A stretch of 64,000 nucleotides of DNA, from positions 286,107 through 350,106 of the forward strand of contig CAWKOA010000016.1 in the NCBI GenBank assembly GCA_963851025.1, written 5' to 3'. Positions 18,607 through 27,340 of the stretch are shown piece after piece (position 1 is the stretch's first letter; every line of letters starts with the position of its first letter). A model generated the notes under the pieces. It was given only the letters and a program-made list of their open reading frames with translations, was not told where the DNA came from and made no database searches. This DNA is from RYN-230 sp963851025 (GTDB lineage: Bacteria; Actinomycetota; Actinomycetes; Streptosporangiales; Streptosporangiaceae). The translations under genes were made by a program, and so were the position numbers.

Positions 18607-20589
18607 CTATGCCTCCACTCCGGTGCTGGCCGTCCCGGCACTTGCGTACGCGGCACTGACCACGCCCACGGGCGGATGCAGGTCGGCGACCGCCGGCGCG
18701 TCCTTCACGCCGTAGTCATACGGGCCGGCCAGCACCACCGGGATGTGCTCGAAGTTGCCCGGTGGCGGGGGCGATGCGACCTGCCATTCCAGGCCGCGGG
18801 AATTCCACGGGTTCCCGACCTCGCGCTCCCGGACGATCACCGTGGACCAGATGAAGTTGATCACGAAGATCAGGATCGAGGTGCCGAGCAGGAACGAGGA
18901 GATCGACACCCAGTCGTTGAGGCCCTGCAGGTTCCGCGCGTACTCGTACACGCGGCGCGGCTGGCCCAGCATGCCCACCGCGAACAGCGGCAGGAAGGTC
19001 GAGTTGAAGAAGATGAACATCGTCCAGAAGTGGAGGTAGCCCAGCTTCTGGTTCAGCTTGATGCCGATCATCTTCGGCAGCCAGTAGTAGCAGGCGCCGA
19101 AGAAGGCGAAGATGATGCCGCCCATGATCGTGTAGTGGAAGTGCGCCATCACGAAGAAGCTGCCGTGCTCGGTGGTGTCCGCCGGGACGTCGGACAGGAA
19201 CACCCCGGAGATGCCGCCGATCAGGAAGTTGAAGTACAGCGCCAGCGCGAAGCACATCGGCACGGTCAGCCGCATCTTCGCCTTCCAGAACGTGCCCATC
19301 GCGACCAGGTAGATGAACCCGGTCGGGATCGAGATGAGCTCGGTGGTCAGCATGAACAGCGGCCGCATCTCCGGGTTGATGCCGCTCACGAACAGGTGGT
19401 GCTGCCAGACGAAGAAGCTGAGCAGGGCCACCCCGATCATGCCGGCCCCGGCGACGCGGTAGCCGAAGAGCGGTTTACGGCAGAACACCGGGATGATCTC
19501 CGACACGATGCCGAACCCGGGCAAGGCGAGGATGTAGACCTCCGGGTGCCCGAAGAACCAGAACAGGTTCTCGTAGAGGTAGCTGCTGCCGCCCAGCTGG
19601 TTCACGTAGTTCGCGGTCTGCGCGGTGCGGTCGAGGACCAGCAGGTAGAGCCCGCCGACCAGGACCGGGGTGGCCAGCACCATCAGGAACGAGACGGTGA
19701 CCATGGACCAGACGAACATCGGCAGCCGGCTCCACCGCATCCCGGGCGCCCGGTAGTTGATCACGGTGACGATGATGTTGAACCCGGCCAGGATGACCGA
19801 GATCCCCATGATGCCGAAGGCGACGGCGTAGGCGTCCATGCCCTCGGTGGCCTGCACGCTCAGCGGCGCGTAGCCGGTCCAGCCGGTGGGGAACCCGCCG
19901 ACCAGCACGCTGGACAGCAGGACGATGAAGGCCGCCGGGGTGAGCCAGAACGCCAGCGCCTCCAGCCGGGGGAAGGCCATCCGCTTCGACCCGATCATCA
20001 GCGGCATCAGGAAGTTGCCGAACGGGCCGAGCACGACCGACGTCATCAGCATCATCATCATCGTGCCGTGCTCGCCGACCACCATCAGGTACGACGAGGC
20101 ACTCATGATGTGGTACGTCGGCGAGAGCAGCTCGGTCCGGATCGCCATCGCGAACAGGCCCGCGGTGCAGAAGTAGATGATCATCCCGACCAGGTACTGG
20201 ATGCCGACCACCTTGTGGTCCAGCGAGTACCGGAAGTAGCGGGCCACCCCGCCGAAGGCTTCCTCTTCTTCCTCGGCCACCGGCACCGGCTTGCCGAGCA
20301 TCTGCCGGCCGAGGTCGTTGAACACGCCCAGCCCGGCCAGCCAGCCGACCGTCGCGATCACGTAGCCGAGGACGAGCGGGAAGTCGTTCATGTCCGACAG
20401 CGCGTTCCGCGCGTATCCGTAGGACAGGAAGTTGCCCAGCCAGTGACCCACGAAGTAGCCGATGATGGCGCCGATGATCCCGGTGTGCATCGCCGGGCGC
20501 ATCCACCACGGCCGGGCCAGGCGCGGGCCGATCGGCCCGGATCCGGCCGGCTCCTGCGCCGTCGTCCCCGGCTCTATCTCGATGGACAT
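18607..20589 (-). CDS. ctaD: Cytochrome c oxidase subunit I
   Basis: 660 residues, intact. Catalytic heme-copper subunit reducing oxygen to water and pumping protons. Metal ligands visible: GEHGTMMMM (heme a His), HPEVYI (CuB His with the cross-linked Tyr four residues on), WQHHLF (two CuB His) and MAHFHYT (heme His pair). The usual subunit I begins around YSLDHKVVGIQYL (about residue 118); before it lies an extra segment of about 115 residues with two probable membrane helices (HTGIIGAIIGYFVGHWLGNF, FPLVLGYVIATVGWLAGLG). The C-terminus is also extended. Part of the ctaCDE operon. Confidence 0.95.
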   Translation of the reverse strand: MSIEIEPGTTAQEPAGSGPIGPRLARPWWMRPAMHTGIIGAIIGYFVGHWLGNFLSYGYARNALSDMNDFPLVLGYVIATVGWLAGLGVFNDLGRQMLGKPVPVAEEEEEAFGGVARYFRYSLDHKVVGIQYLVGMIIYFCTAGLFAMAIRTELLSPTYHIMSASSYLMVVGEHGTMMMMLMTSVVLGPFGNFLMPLMIGSKRMAFPRLEALAFWLTPAAFIVLLSSVLVGGFPTGWTGYAPLSVQATEGMDAYAVAFGIMGISVILAGFNIIVTVINYRAPGMRWSRLPMFVWSMVTVSFLMVLATPVLVGGLYLLVLDRTAQTANYVNQLGGSSYLYENLFWFFGHPEVYILALPGFGIVSEIIPVFCRKPLFGYRVAGAGMIGVALLSFFVWQHHLFVSGINPEMRPLFMLTTELISIPTGFIYLVAMGTFWKAKMRLTVPMCFALALYFNFLIGGISGVFLSDVPADTTEHGSFFVMAHFHYTIMGGIIFAFFGACYYWLPKMIGIKLNQKLGYLHFWTMFIFFNSTFLPLFAVGMLGQPRRVYEYARNLQGLNDWVSISSFLLGTSILIFVINFIWSTVIVREREVGNPWNSRGLEWQVASPPPPGNFEHIPVVLAGPYDYGVKDAPAVADLHPPVGVVSAAYASAGTASTGVEA

Positions 20590-20680
20590 CCGGTCACCTC
20601 TTCATCGCAGTGTCGGCCTGGCGATCCGTTCCCGGCATGCCCGGGCATGCCGCGCGGCCTGGCGGCCGCGGGGCGGGCGG

Positions 20681-21482
20681 TCACGGCGTCACCGGGTCGG
20701 ACGGCGGGTAGTAGTAGCCGGCGGCGCCGGTGATCCCGTTCTGGACCAGGACCTTGCCCATATTCGGGATCACCGTCGGGTCGTAGGTCGTCGCGTACGG
20801 CGGCAGCGCGGCCAGCACGCCCTTGCGCCGCTGGATCTGCTCGTTGGTCCTGGCCCAGACCTGGAAGGCGGCCGGGGTCACCACCCGGCCGTAGTCGAAC
20901 ATGGCGCCGTGCCAGATCCCGCACAGCTCGCTGCACCGGACGGTGAACCCGCCGACGTGGTCGGTGGTGGTGTAGGCCACGTTGTCCACGCCCGGGTTGG
21001 CGTCGGCTTTCACCGCCGAGCTGGTAGGCCCAGAAGCTGTGGATCACGTCCAGCGAGGTCACGTGGAACGCGATCGACCGGTTCGCCGGCAGGACCAGCT
21101 GGGTGGTCTCCATCCCGCCGAACTGCGGGTAGCGGTAGGTGAACTGCCACTGCTGGCCGATGACCTGGACCTGCAGGTAGTTGCTGCCGTCCGGCTTCCA
21201 GACCGGGTTCGGGCCCTCACCGGCCCCCGCGCCGGCCGGGACGATCAGTTCCACGGTGCCGAACACGAACGCGGCGAGCACGATGACCGCGGTGCCGCCG
21301 ATCCAGGTGGCCTGGATGCCGGTGTGCCCGAACAGCGGCGGCCCGTCGTCGTCGTCACCGTCCCGGTGCCGCCAGTTGATCAGCGTGTAGCCGAAGTAGG
21401 TCCACACGAAGATCATCACCGGCGCGGCCGCCAGGGCCAGCACCGCGATGTCGAACTGCTGGTGTTCCGCGGACGAGGTCAT
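20681..21482 (-). CDS. ctaC: Cytochrome c oxidase subunit II (one frameshift)
   Basis: About 267 residues. Two N-terminal membrane helices (VLALAAAPVMIFVWTYFGYTL, TWIGGTAVIVLAAFVFGTV), then the periplasmic cupredoxin domain carrying CuA: IGQQWQFTYRYPQF (aromatic electron-entry patch), DVIHSFW (His ligand) and CSELCGIWHG (two Cys, His). The frame changes at about 21017: YQLG is followed by VKADANPGVDN after one surplus G in GGCGGTGAAA. No heme-binding CXXCH domain is fused. It passes electrons from the cytochrome bc1/c part of the chain to CtaD. Confidence 0.92.
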
Positions 21483-21637
21483 GCCGGCCCGGGCGGCATG
21501 TGCGGCTTCCAGACGAACCAGATGAGCAGGTCGGCGACGAGGGCCAGGACGACCCAGATCAGGAAGATCCGCAGGCCGTGGTTCGTCTCCTTCTCGCCGG
21601 GGGCCTCGGGGGCCGCCGGGGCCTGGGACTCGGCCAT
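21479..21637 (-). CDS. Small single-helix membrane protein of the oxidase operon
   Basis: 52 residues, starting at ATG 21637, which shares one base with the stop of the upstream gene (TGATG), and overlapping the ctaC start by four bases (ATGA-type). One membrane helix (GLRIFLIWVVLALVADLLIWFVW) follows a hydrophilic N-terminus MAESQAPAAPEAPGEKE. Position and size suggest a small structural subunit of the oxidase; this is inference. Confidence 0.75.
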   Translation of the reverse strand: MAESQAPAAPEAPGEKETNHGLRIFLIWVVLALVADLLIWFVWKPHMPPGPA

Positions 21638-22357
21638 CAGGCTGACACCTCCATGTTGCCCATCATGTAACCGAGCGTCTGCATCGGGCCGCCGTTGCCG
21701 TCCAGGAAGCCGCCGCCGCAGGGGATGAAGCACTGCCAGCGGAACGTGCCGCCGTGTTCTTCGGGCGTCATGAAGCTGAACTTCACCATCGAGTGCGGTC
21801 CCTCGGTACAGGGCGAGTCGGTGCAGCCGTCCTTGTTGAACAGCGCGGTGACAGGCGAGGCGATCGGGACGAACAGGTGCAGGCTGGGGATGGCGAAGGT
21901 GTGGCCCACGCTGCAGTCCGACCAGGTATTGCGGACCGAGGCCCGCCTGGGCCGGCCCGAGCGGCTGGCCCACGGTCTTGAACTGCTGCACCGTCATCGT
22001 GTTGCCGATCGTGCCCTGGACCAGGCTCCAGAAGTTGTTGCGCGCCGGGGTGCAGCCGTCGTAGCCCAGGATCGTCATGTTCACCCGGGTGTTCGTCGGG
22101 ACCTAGAACAGCGTGGTGTGCACCCAGGCCTTGGTCTTCGGGTCCTGCACGTAATAGCTCACCCAGTCGGGCTCGCTGGAGGAGTTGTTCTGCGGGTCCT
22201 CCTGGAGGACCACGTTCACGACTCCCCCGGACGCCGCGGAGGTGTAGTTCACCACCTGCAGGCTGCTGCCCAGGTAGTGAACAACGATGAAGACCGCACC
22301 GGCGACCACGGCGGCGAACGCCACCAGCAGGGTCACGATACGGGCCGGCAGAGACAC
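21637..22357 (-). CDS. Membrane-anchored cupredoxin-like protein, broken by a TAG and a frameshift
   Basis: First gene of the oxidase operon. GTG 22357 has GAGGTGG about eight bases upstream. N-terminal helix (IVTLLVAFAAVVAGAVFIVVHYLG), then an extracytoplasmic domain. An in-frame TAG (22103-22105) follows VHTTLF; the same frame continues VPTNTRVNMTILGYDGC with no new ribosome site. A second break near 21955 (one surplus base) leads to SDCSVGHTFAIPSLHLF and the copper-site-like end RWQCFIPCGGGFLDGNGGPMQTLGYM. His, two Cys and Met in this order resemble cupredoxin/CuA ligands. Probably an electron carrier or extra oxidase subunit. It may be a pseudogene, or the breaks may be sequence errors. 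Confidence 0.65.
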
Positions 22358-22768
22358 CAGTCACCACCTCGCTTCTTCGCGGCGCCTTGCGCACACGACT
22401 GGGCCGGCCGCAATGTCCCCAGAACTTGCGGGCCGGAGGTCTCGTCTGGTCCTGATCTTGCGATCGTTCGCCTTCGCTCGGCAACTCAGCTGGCCCTGAA
22501 TGACGAAATTGTCATGATCCAGTATGTCTCAGCCAGGTAACATTCGGCCTGCACGTGCTGCGTGGTCACACTGAGTGCTGATCTTGAATCTGATTGTTAC
22601 CGCTTAGGGCTCCTGCAACACCTCTGATCACAGAACGGGTGCTGCAATGGTTTGCCAACCCCCTCTAGGGTTGACCGCACCCCTCCCAGCGGTACATCCT
22701 CAGCTGAGGGGATCGTCCAGGCGGTGGCACGCCACCGCGCCGCGCTGACGCGTCGCCCAGATAAGCCC
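22358..22768. promoter_or_regulatory. Divergent regulatory region of oxidase operon and response regulator
   Basis: About 410 bases, less GC-rich than the surroundings, between the oxidase operon (minus) and a response regulator (plus). It contains a possible plus-strand promoter, TTGACC at 22671-22676 and TACATC at 22693-22698 (16-base spacer), overlapping the perfect 12-bp palindrome CCTCAGCTGAGG (22698-22709), and a dyad ATGAC-GAAATT-GTCAT (22500-22515) nearer the oxidase side. Binding proteins are unknown; the adjacent regulator is one candidate. Confidence 0.5.
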
Positions 22769-23482
22769 ATGCAACGTAACCCACCTGCGAAGATGGTCCC
22801 CGTGCCGGGGGCGTACCCCACGGCAGCGCGGCTCCTCGTGGTCGATGACGAGCCGCAGATCCGTGAGTTCGTCGCGCGCGCCCTCACGGCGGCGGGCTAT
22901 GCAATCGATTTCGCCGGAACAGGTAAAGAAGGGCTAAGCCAGGCCACGGCCGGGGATTACGACCTGGTCATCTTGGACCTGGTCATGCCGGACATGGACG
23001 GGCGGGAGATCCTCGCCCGGCTGCGCCACGATCGGCCCGACCAGGCTGTGCTGGTCCTCTCCTGCCTGGCCGATGTCACGACTAAGGTGGATTGCCTGGA
23101 ACTGGGGGCGCAGGACTACCTGACGAAGCCGTTCTCCCTGGCCGAACTGCTGGCCCGGGTGCGGGTCAGGCTCCGCGATGACGGGCATCCCCTCAACGAG
23201 GTCCTGAGGGCAGGTGAGCTCGTGCTTGACTTCGGCCGGCTGGAAGCCAACATCGGCCATGGCCCGGTCCCGCTCACCCGCCTGGAGTTCCTCCTGCTCC
23301 GTGAGCTGATGGAGCACGTCGGGCAGTCGGTGCCCAAAGGGCAGCTGCTCGCCTCGGTGTGGGGGTACGACTTCGACCCGGGCTCCAACGTGGTCGACGT
23401 CTGCGTCCGCCGCCTCCGCTCGAAACTCGGTTTCGACCTGATCAAGACGGTGCGTGGTGAGGGATACCAGCTCTCCGCGTAG
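22769..23482 (+). CDS. OmpR-family response regulator
   Basis: About 237 residues from ATG 22769 (ATG 22793 also possible). Receiver domain with VVDDEPQI, phosphoacceptor in VILDLVMPDMDG, and VLSCLAD / YLTKPFS; winged-helix domain with LTRLEFLLLRELMEH, NVVDVCVRRLRSKLG and TVRGEGYQLSA. It ends seven bases before its partner kinase gene. Located next to the cytochrome oxidase operon across a region with palindromes, so respiratory control is possible but unproved. Confidence 0.9.
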   Translation: MQRNPPAKMVPVPGAYPTAARLLVVDDEPQIREFVARALTAAGYAIDFAGTGKEGLSQATAGDYDLVILDLVMPDMDGREILARLRHDRPDQAVLVLSCLADVTTKVDCLELGAQDYLTKPFSLAELLARVRVRLRDDGHPLNEVLRAGELVLDFGRLEANIGHGPVPLTRLEFLLLRELMEHVGQSVPKGQLLASVWGYDFDPGSNVVDVCVRRLRSKLGFDLIKTVRGEGYQLSA

Positions 23483-23489
23483 AGACGGG

Positions 23490-24999
23490 ATGGCCGGGCG
23501 GCTCCGGCAGACCGTGGCCAGCGGCCTGAGGGAGGGCACCCGGTTCCGGCTGCGCCAGCACGCCCCCGCGATCGGTGCCCCGGAGCCAGCCCCCGCCGCC
23601 GGCCCGCTGGACCCGGGGGCCCTGGAGCCCGGGGCTCTGGACGCCGGGGCGCTGGACGCCGGAGTTCTGGCGCCGGATCCCCTGGGACCGGCCGGGCCTG
23701 GCCGGTCCCGGCCCCTTGCCCCCCTCGCCGCCGGGCTGTGGCACTCGATCCCGGCCGGGCTGGCCTTCACCCGGGGGGCCAGCCGCCGCGCCACCGCGCA
23801 GGCCGCCCGGGCCCGCGGCAAGTTCAGCTGGCCGCTGGCGGGTGGCCTGGGTGGACCTGGCGTGGGCGCTGTTCTCCGTGGTGAACCTGATCTGCATCCT
23901 GGTCTTCCAGCACTGGGAGACGATCCCGTTCCACTTCATCTGGATCAGCCTGACCTTGCTCTACGGCTTCCGGGTCTGGGCCACCCGCCCGACGCTGTGG
24001 GTGCTCGCCGTGGTCATGGCGACCACGTTCGCCGCGATCGGCTGGGACGTGTACCGCGGCAGCCAGTCCGTGGACGAGCTCAACGAGGTCCCGCTGATGG
24101 CCATGATGTTCTGGCTGATGGTCTGGCACGCGCAGCGCCGGCTGGACGCGGACCACGAACGGGACCTGGTCAGCGACGAGAACGCCCGGCTGCTGGCCAC
24201 CCAGCGCCGGTTCCTGCAGGACGCCTCGCACCAGCTGCGCACCCCCATCACGATCGCGCTCGGCCACGCCGAGCTGCTGGCCCAGGAACTCACCGACCGG
24301 ACCGAGCGCCGCGACATCCAGGTCGTGGTGGGCGAGCTGACCCGGCTGCGGCGGCTCGGCGAGCGGCTGCTGGTCATCGCGGCCTCCGAGGACCCGGACT
24401 TCCTGCGCCCGGAGCCGGTCGCCCTGGACGGGTTCACGATGGACGTCATCCGGCGCTGGCGGCCGACCGCCGACCGGCAGTGGCAGGTGGGCCGGCTCGA
24501 CCCGGTCACGGTGGGCGCCGACCGGGAACGGCTCGGCCTCGCCGTGGACGCGCTGCTGGAAAACGCCGTCCGGCACACCGGCACCGGCGACATGATCCAG
24601 CTTTCGGTGCTGGTCAACGGGCCGGGCCTGCCGGTGCGTATGATCGTCGCGGACACCGGCCAGGGGATCGCGCCCAGCGAGCTTGAGCACATCTTCGACC
24701 GCTTCCGCACCGGATCACCGCCCGGCGGGGCGACCGGGTCCGGCCTGGCCGCGACCGGCTCCAAGGGCACCGGGCTGGGCCTGGCCCTGGTCCGGGCGGT
24801 GGCCAACGCACACGGCGGCGACGTGCGCGTGCGCAGTACCCCTGGGGTGGGCAGCGAGTTCGAGCTGGTCCTGCCGGCCCCGGCGGCCAGCGCCGGGACG
24901 CTGTACCCGGCGCTCCCGCTGAGCTGGTCCAGCAGCTCACCGGAGCCCGCGCCGGACCGGACGCTGAAGGACGACCCATGGCCAAGCAGGAACCGATGA
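23490..24999 (+). CDS. Sensor histidine kinase (one frameshift)
   Basis: About 500 residues from ATG 23490. A Pro/Ala-rich N-terminus contains pentapeptide repeats (LDPGA, LEPGA, LDAGA, LDAGV). The frame changes at about 23840 (GCG-G-GTG, one surplus G) into VAWVDLAWALFSVVNLICILV and two further membrane helices with almost no external loop, so it probably senses a membrane or cytoplasmic signal. Kinase core: DASHQLRTPITIALGHAELL (H-box), ALLENAVRHT (N-box), ADTGQGIAPSE and KGTGLGLALVRA. It follows its response regulator by seven bases and overlaps the next gene by 22. Confidence 0.85.
23607..23696. repeat. Degenerate 15-bp tandem repeat, six units, coding
   Basis: Six consecutive 15-base units each starting CTGG (at 23607, 23622, 23637, 23652, 23667, 23682), encoding L-D/E-P/A-G-A-type pentapeptides in the kinase N-terminus. 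The clean register supports this frame as the coding one here. Confidence 0.85.
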
Positions 25000-25631
25000 C
25001 CACGCAACCCTCGAGCACGCAGGAATACGACGAGGTGGGTGCCGGGCCGCCCGCCGGGCCCGCCCGGGGCGTGGCCGGCTGGTTCGGCGGGCTCAGCCGG
25101 GGCCGCAAGCTGGCCCTCATCTGGTCGGCTTCGGCGGTGGCGGTGGTGGTCGCGCTGCTCGCCATCGGCGCCACCTCCGGCGGGGCGGCCAAGCACCCTC
25201 CCCCGCCCCGCGCCTCCGCGTTCACCCTGTCCGAGCTCGGGCACCCGGGCCAGCACATCTCGCTGGCCCAGTACGCCGGCCACCCGCTCATCCTGAACTT
25301 CTTCGCCTCCTGGTGCGAGCCGTGCCAGCGGGAGACCCCGCTGATCGCCCGGTTCCACCGCAGTCACCCGGACGTCATCATCGTCGGCATCGACGTCAAC
25401 GACAGCAGCTCGGCCGGACTGGCCTTCGCCCGGAAGATGGGCGTGTCCTACCCGCTCGCGTCCGACCCCGCGCCCATGACCATGGCGCTGTCCTACGGGG
25501 TGACGGCCCTGCCGCAGACCTTCTTCCTCAACGCCCAGCACCGCATCGTCAAGCGGGTGATCCGCGCGGTGAACCTTACCGACCTGAGCACCGGGGTAGC
25601 CATCATGACCAAGCAGAGCGCACGGAGCTGA
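24978..25631 (+). CDS. TlpA/ResA-like thioredoxin-fold membrane protein
   Basis: 217 residues. Cytoplasmic N-terminus, one membrane anchor (LALIWSASAVAVVVALLAIGA), then an extracytoplasmic thioredoxin fold with the redox motif FFASWCEPCQRETP, IIVGIDVNDSS and the cis-proline region VTALPQTFFLN. Such proteins reduce disulfides outside the membrane, for example in cytochrome c or CuA maturation. Close to a cytochrome oxidase operon, so a role in oxidase copper or heme handling is plausible. It overlaps the kinase gene and precedes an uncharacterised membrane protein by four bases. Confidence 0.85.
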   Translation: MAKQEPMTTQPSSTQEYDEVGAGPPAGPARGVAGWFGGLSRGRKLALIWSASAVAVVVALLAIGATSGGAAKHPPPPRASAFTLSELGHPGQHISLAQYAGHPLILNFFASWCEPCQRETPLIARFHRSHPDVIIVGIDVNDSSSAGLAFARKMGVSYPLASDPAPMTMALSYGVTALPQTFFLNAQHRIVKRVIRAVNLTDLSTGVAIMTKQSARS

Positions 25632-25635
25632 GCCA

Positions 25636-26275
25636 GTGGACACCCCGACCCGCACCGACCCGCCGTACGTCCCGATCCGGACCAACCGGTGGGCGCCGCA
25701 CCAGAAGGCGCCCCGCTGGCTGCTGCCGGTCGCGGCGCTGATCGTGGTGGGCATCGTCCTGGTCGCCCTGGTGCACAAGCCCAGCCAGTCCCAGCGGGCC
25801 GCCGACCTCAAGGGCGTCCTGCACGACGTGAACGCCGATATCCAGTCCTGCGCGGGCGGGGTACGCGAGTCCCTCTCGGCCCTGCACACGATCAACGCCG
25901 GCGGGAACGCCGCCAGCAACACCCAGGACACGATCAAGATCGCCCGCTATGGCGCATCCAACTGCTCGCCCGCCAACAACGAGCTGCTCGATGACCTCAC
26001 CCAGTACCAGGTCACCGAGTCACTGGCCGGGTTCCACCTGGACACCGCGGTCAACGAGCGTGATCACCTGGGCGTTCCCCTACGCCCAGCGGGTCCAGAA
26101 CGACGTGGCCAACGAGCTGGGCGCGCGCGACCCGGCCAAGCGGCAGCAGTACGCCGCGGCGCTCCAGCGGGACACCGGCGACCTGAACCGGCAGCGGGCC
26201 GCCATCGACAAAATCTTCATGAAGGCGATCACCGCGACCGGGGCCCAGGCCAGCCCTCCGCCCCTGCCGGGCTGA
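25636..26275 (+). CDS. Membrane-anchored protein of unknown function (one frameshift)
   Basis: About 212 residues from GTG 25636, four bases after the TlpA-like gene. N-terminal helix (WLLPVAALIVVGIVLVALV), then an external, mostly helical domain with two cysteines (IQSCAGGVRESL, ASNCSPANNELLDDL). The frame changes at about 26059 (GAG-C-GTG, one surplus C) into VITWAFPYAQRVQNDVAN, RQQYAAALQRDTGDLNRQRAAIDKIF. The stop lies in a 15-bp repeat array. I do not recognise the family; the operon context suggests a partner of the thiol protein. Confidence 0.7.
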
Positions 26276-26311
26276 GCAGAGCCGGGCTGAGCAGAGCCGG
26301 GCTGAGCAGAG
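26267..26311. repeat. Tandem 15-bp repeat, three perfect units, over a stop codon
   Basis: Three identical copies of CCGGGCTGAGCAGAG. The stop codon of the upstream gene (TGA 26273-26275) is in the first copy; the rest is intergenic. A looser repeat follows (CCGCGGCCG ... GGGAATCTGA twice, about 26312-26360). Confidence 0.95.
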
Positions 26312-26364
26312 CCGCGGCCGGGGGAATCTGAGTAGATCCGCGGCCGCTGGGAATCTGACCAGGC

Positions 26365-27105
26365 ATGCGCGGGAGCAGCAGGCTGGCCGGTGCGCTGCTG
26401 GCCGGCGGCGCGGCGCTGGCCGTCGCCCAGGGCGCCCCGGGCCTGACCGCACTCGCCCCGGTCCGGCGGCGGTTCCCCCGGCTGGCCGGCGCGGGCGCGG
26501 CCGATCATGTGGCGCTGACCTTCGACGACGGCCCGGACCCGCGGTTCACCCCGCGTTTCCTGGACCTGCTGGCCGCCCGCCGGGTCCACGCGACCTTCTT
26601 CCTGCTCGGCCCCATGGTGCAGGCCGCCCCCCAGCTCGCCGCCGAGATCGCCGCGGCCGGGCACGAGGTCGGCGTGCACGGCTGGGACCACCGCTACGCC
26701 ACGATGCGCGGGCCGCGGGCCAGCCACGACGACCTGGCCCGGGCGTGCGACACGATCGCGGCGGCGGCCGGCACGGTTCCCCGGCTGTACCGCCCGCCCT
26801 ACGGGGTGCTCAGCGCCGGTACCCTGATCGCCGCCCGCCGGCTCCGGCTCCGGCCGGTCCTGTGGAGTACCTGGGGACGGGAGTGGGCCCCGGGGGCCAC
26901 GCCGGAATCGGTGCAGGCCACCCTGGCCAGCACCCTGGAGGGCGGGGGAACGGTGCTCCTGCACGATTCCGGGGCCGCCGGGCCGCCGGGAATGGCCGAG
27001 AACGCCCTGGCCGCGCTGCCCTGGCTGCTGGATGAGTGCGCCCGCCGCACACTGCGGGTAGGCCCGCTCGCCGGGCATCTGGCGCGCAGTACCCGCCCCG
27101 GCTGA
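26365..27105 (+). CDS. Polysaccharide deacetylase (NodB-type)
   Basis: 246 residues. Carbohydrate esterase family 4 domain with catalytic/metal motifs LTFDDGPDPRFTP (catalytic and metal Asp), VGVHGWDHRY (metal His pair), RLYRPPYGVL and VLLHDSG. A short hydrophobic N-terminus (LAGALLAGGAALAVAQG) suggests export or anchoring. Expected to remove N-acetyl groups from cell-wall or extracellular glycans. ATG 26365 has no clear ribosome site. Confidence 0.88.
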   Translation: MRGSSRLAGALLAGGAALAVAQGAPGLTALAPVRRRFPRLAGAGAADHVALTFDDGPDPRFTPRFLDLLAARRVHATFFLLGPMVQAAPQLAAEIAAAGHEVGVHGWDHRYATMRGPRASHDDLARACDTIAAAAGTVPRLYRPPYGVLSAGTLIAARRLRLRPVLWSTWGREWAPGATPESVQATLASTLEGGGTVLLHDSGAAGPPGMAENALAALPWLLDECARRTLRVGPLAGHLARSTRPG

Positions 27106-27111
27106 GCCCCC

Positions 27112-27158
27112 GTGGTTCAGGAGACGTTGGTTCAGTTGTCGTTGGTTCAGGAGACGTT
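27112..27158. repeat. Intergenic 15-bp tandem repeat, three units
   Basis: Units GTGGTTCAGGAGACG, TTGGTTCAGTTGTCG, TTGGTTCAGGAGACG, then TT. It lies downstream of the deacetylase and upstream of the HtrA-like gene, outside any recognised coding frame. The rest of the interval to 27340 shows nothing else clear. Confidence 0.92.
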
Positions 27159-27340
27159 AAAGCATCCGTATGCGGGGAGTAAGGGGTGACACCGGACTGA
27201 GGAATCCTCAGGGCATCTTCAGCTGACGTACAGGCTTGTGGTGCTTACTGGAGGATGCCTGAGAACGGCGGGCCACGAGCCCGGCCGCTTACCAGGGCGA
27301 CGACGCAACGTAGGCTGACTTCCGGGCAAAGGTGATACGG

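Noticed and set aside
18676..20733. Plus-strand open frame of about 685 codons opposite ctaD
   Set aside because: The opposite strand encodes a complete, highly conserved cytochrome oxidase subunit I; the His/Asp/Gln-rich translation is an artefact.
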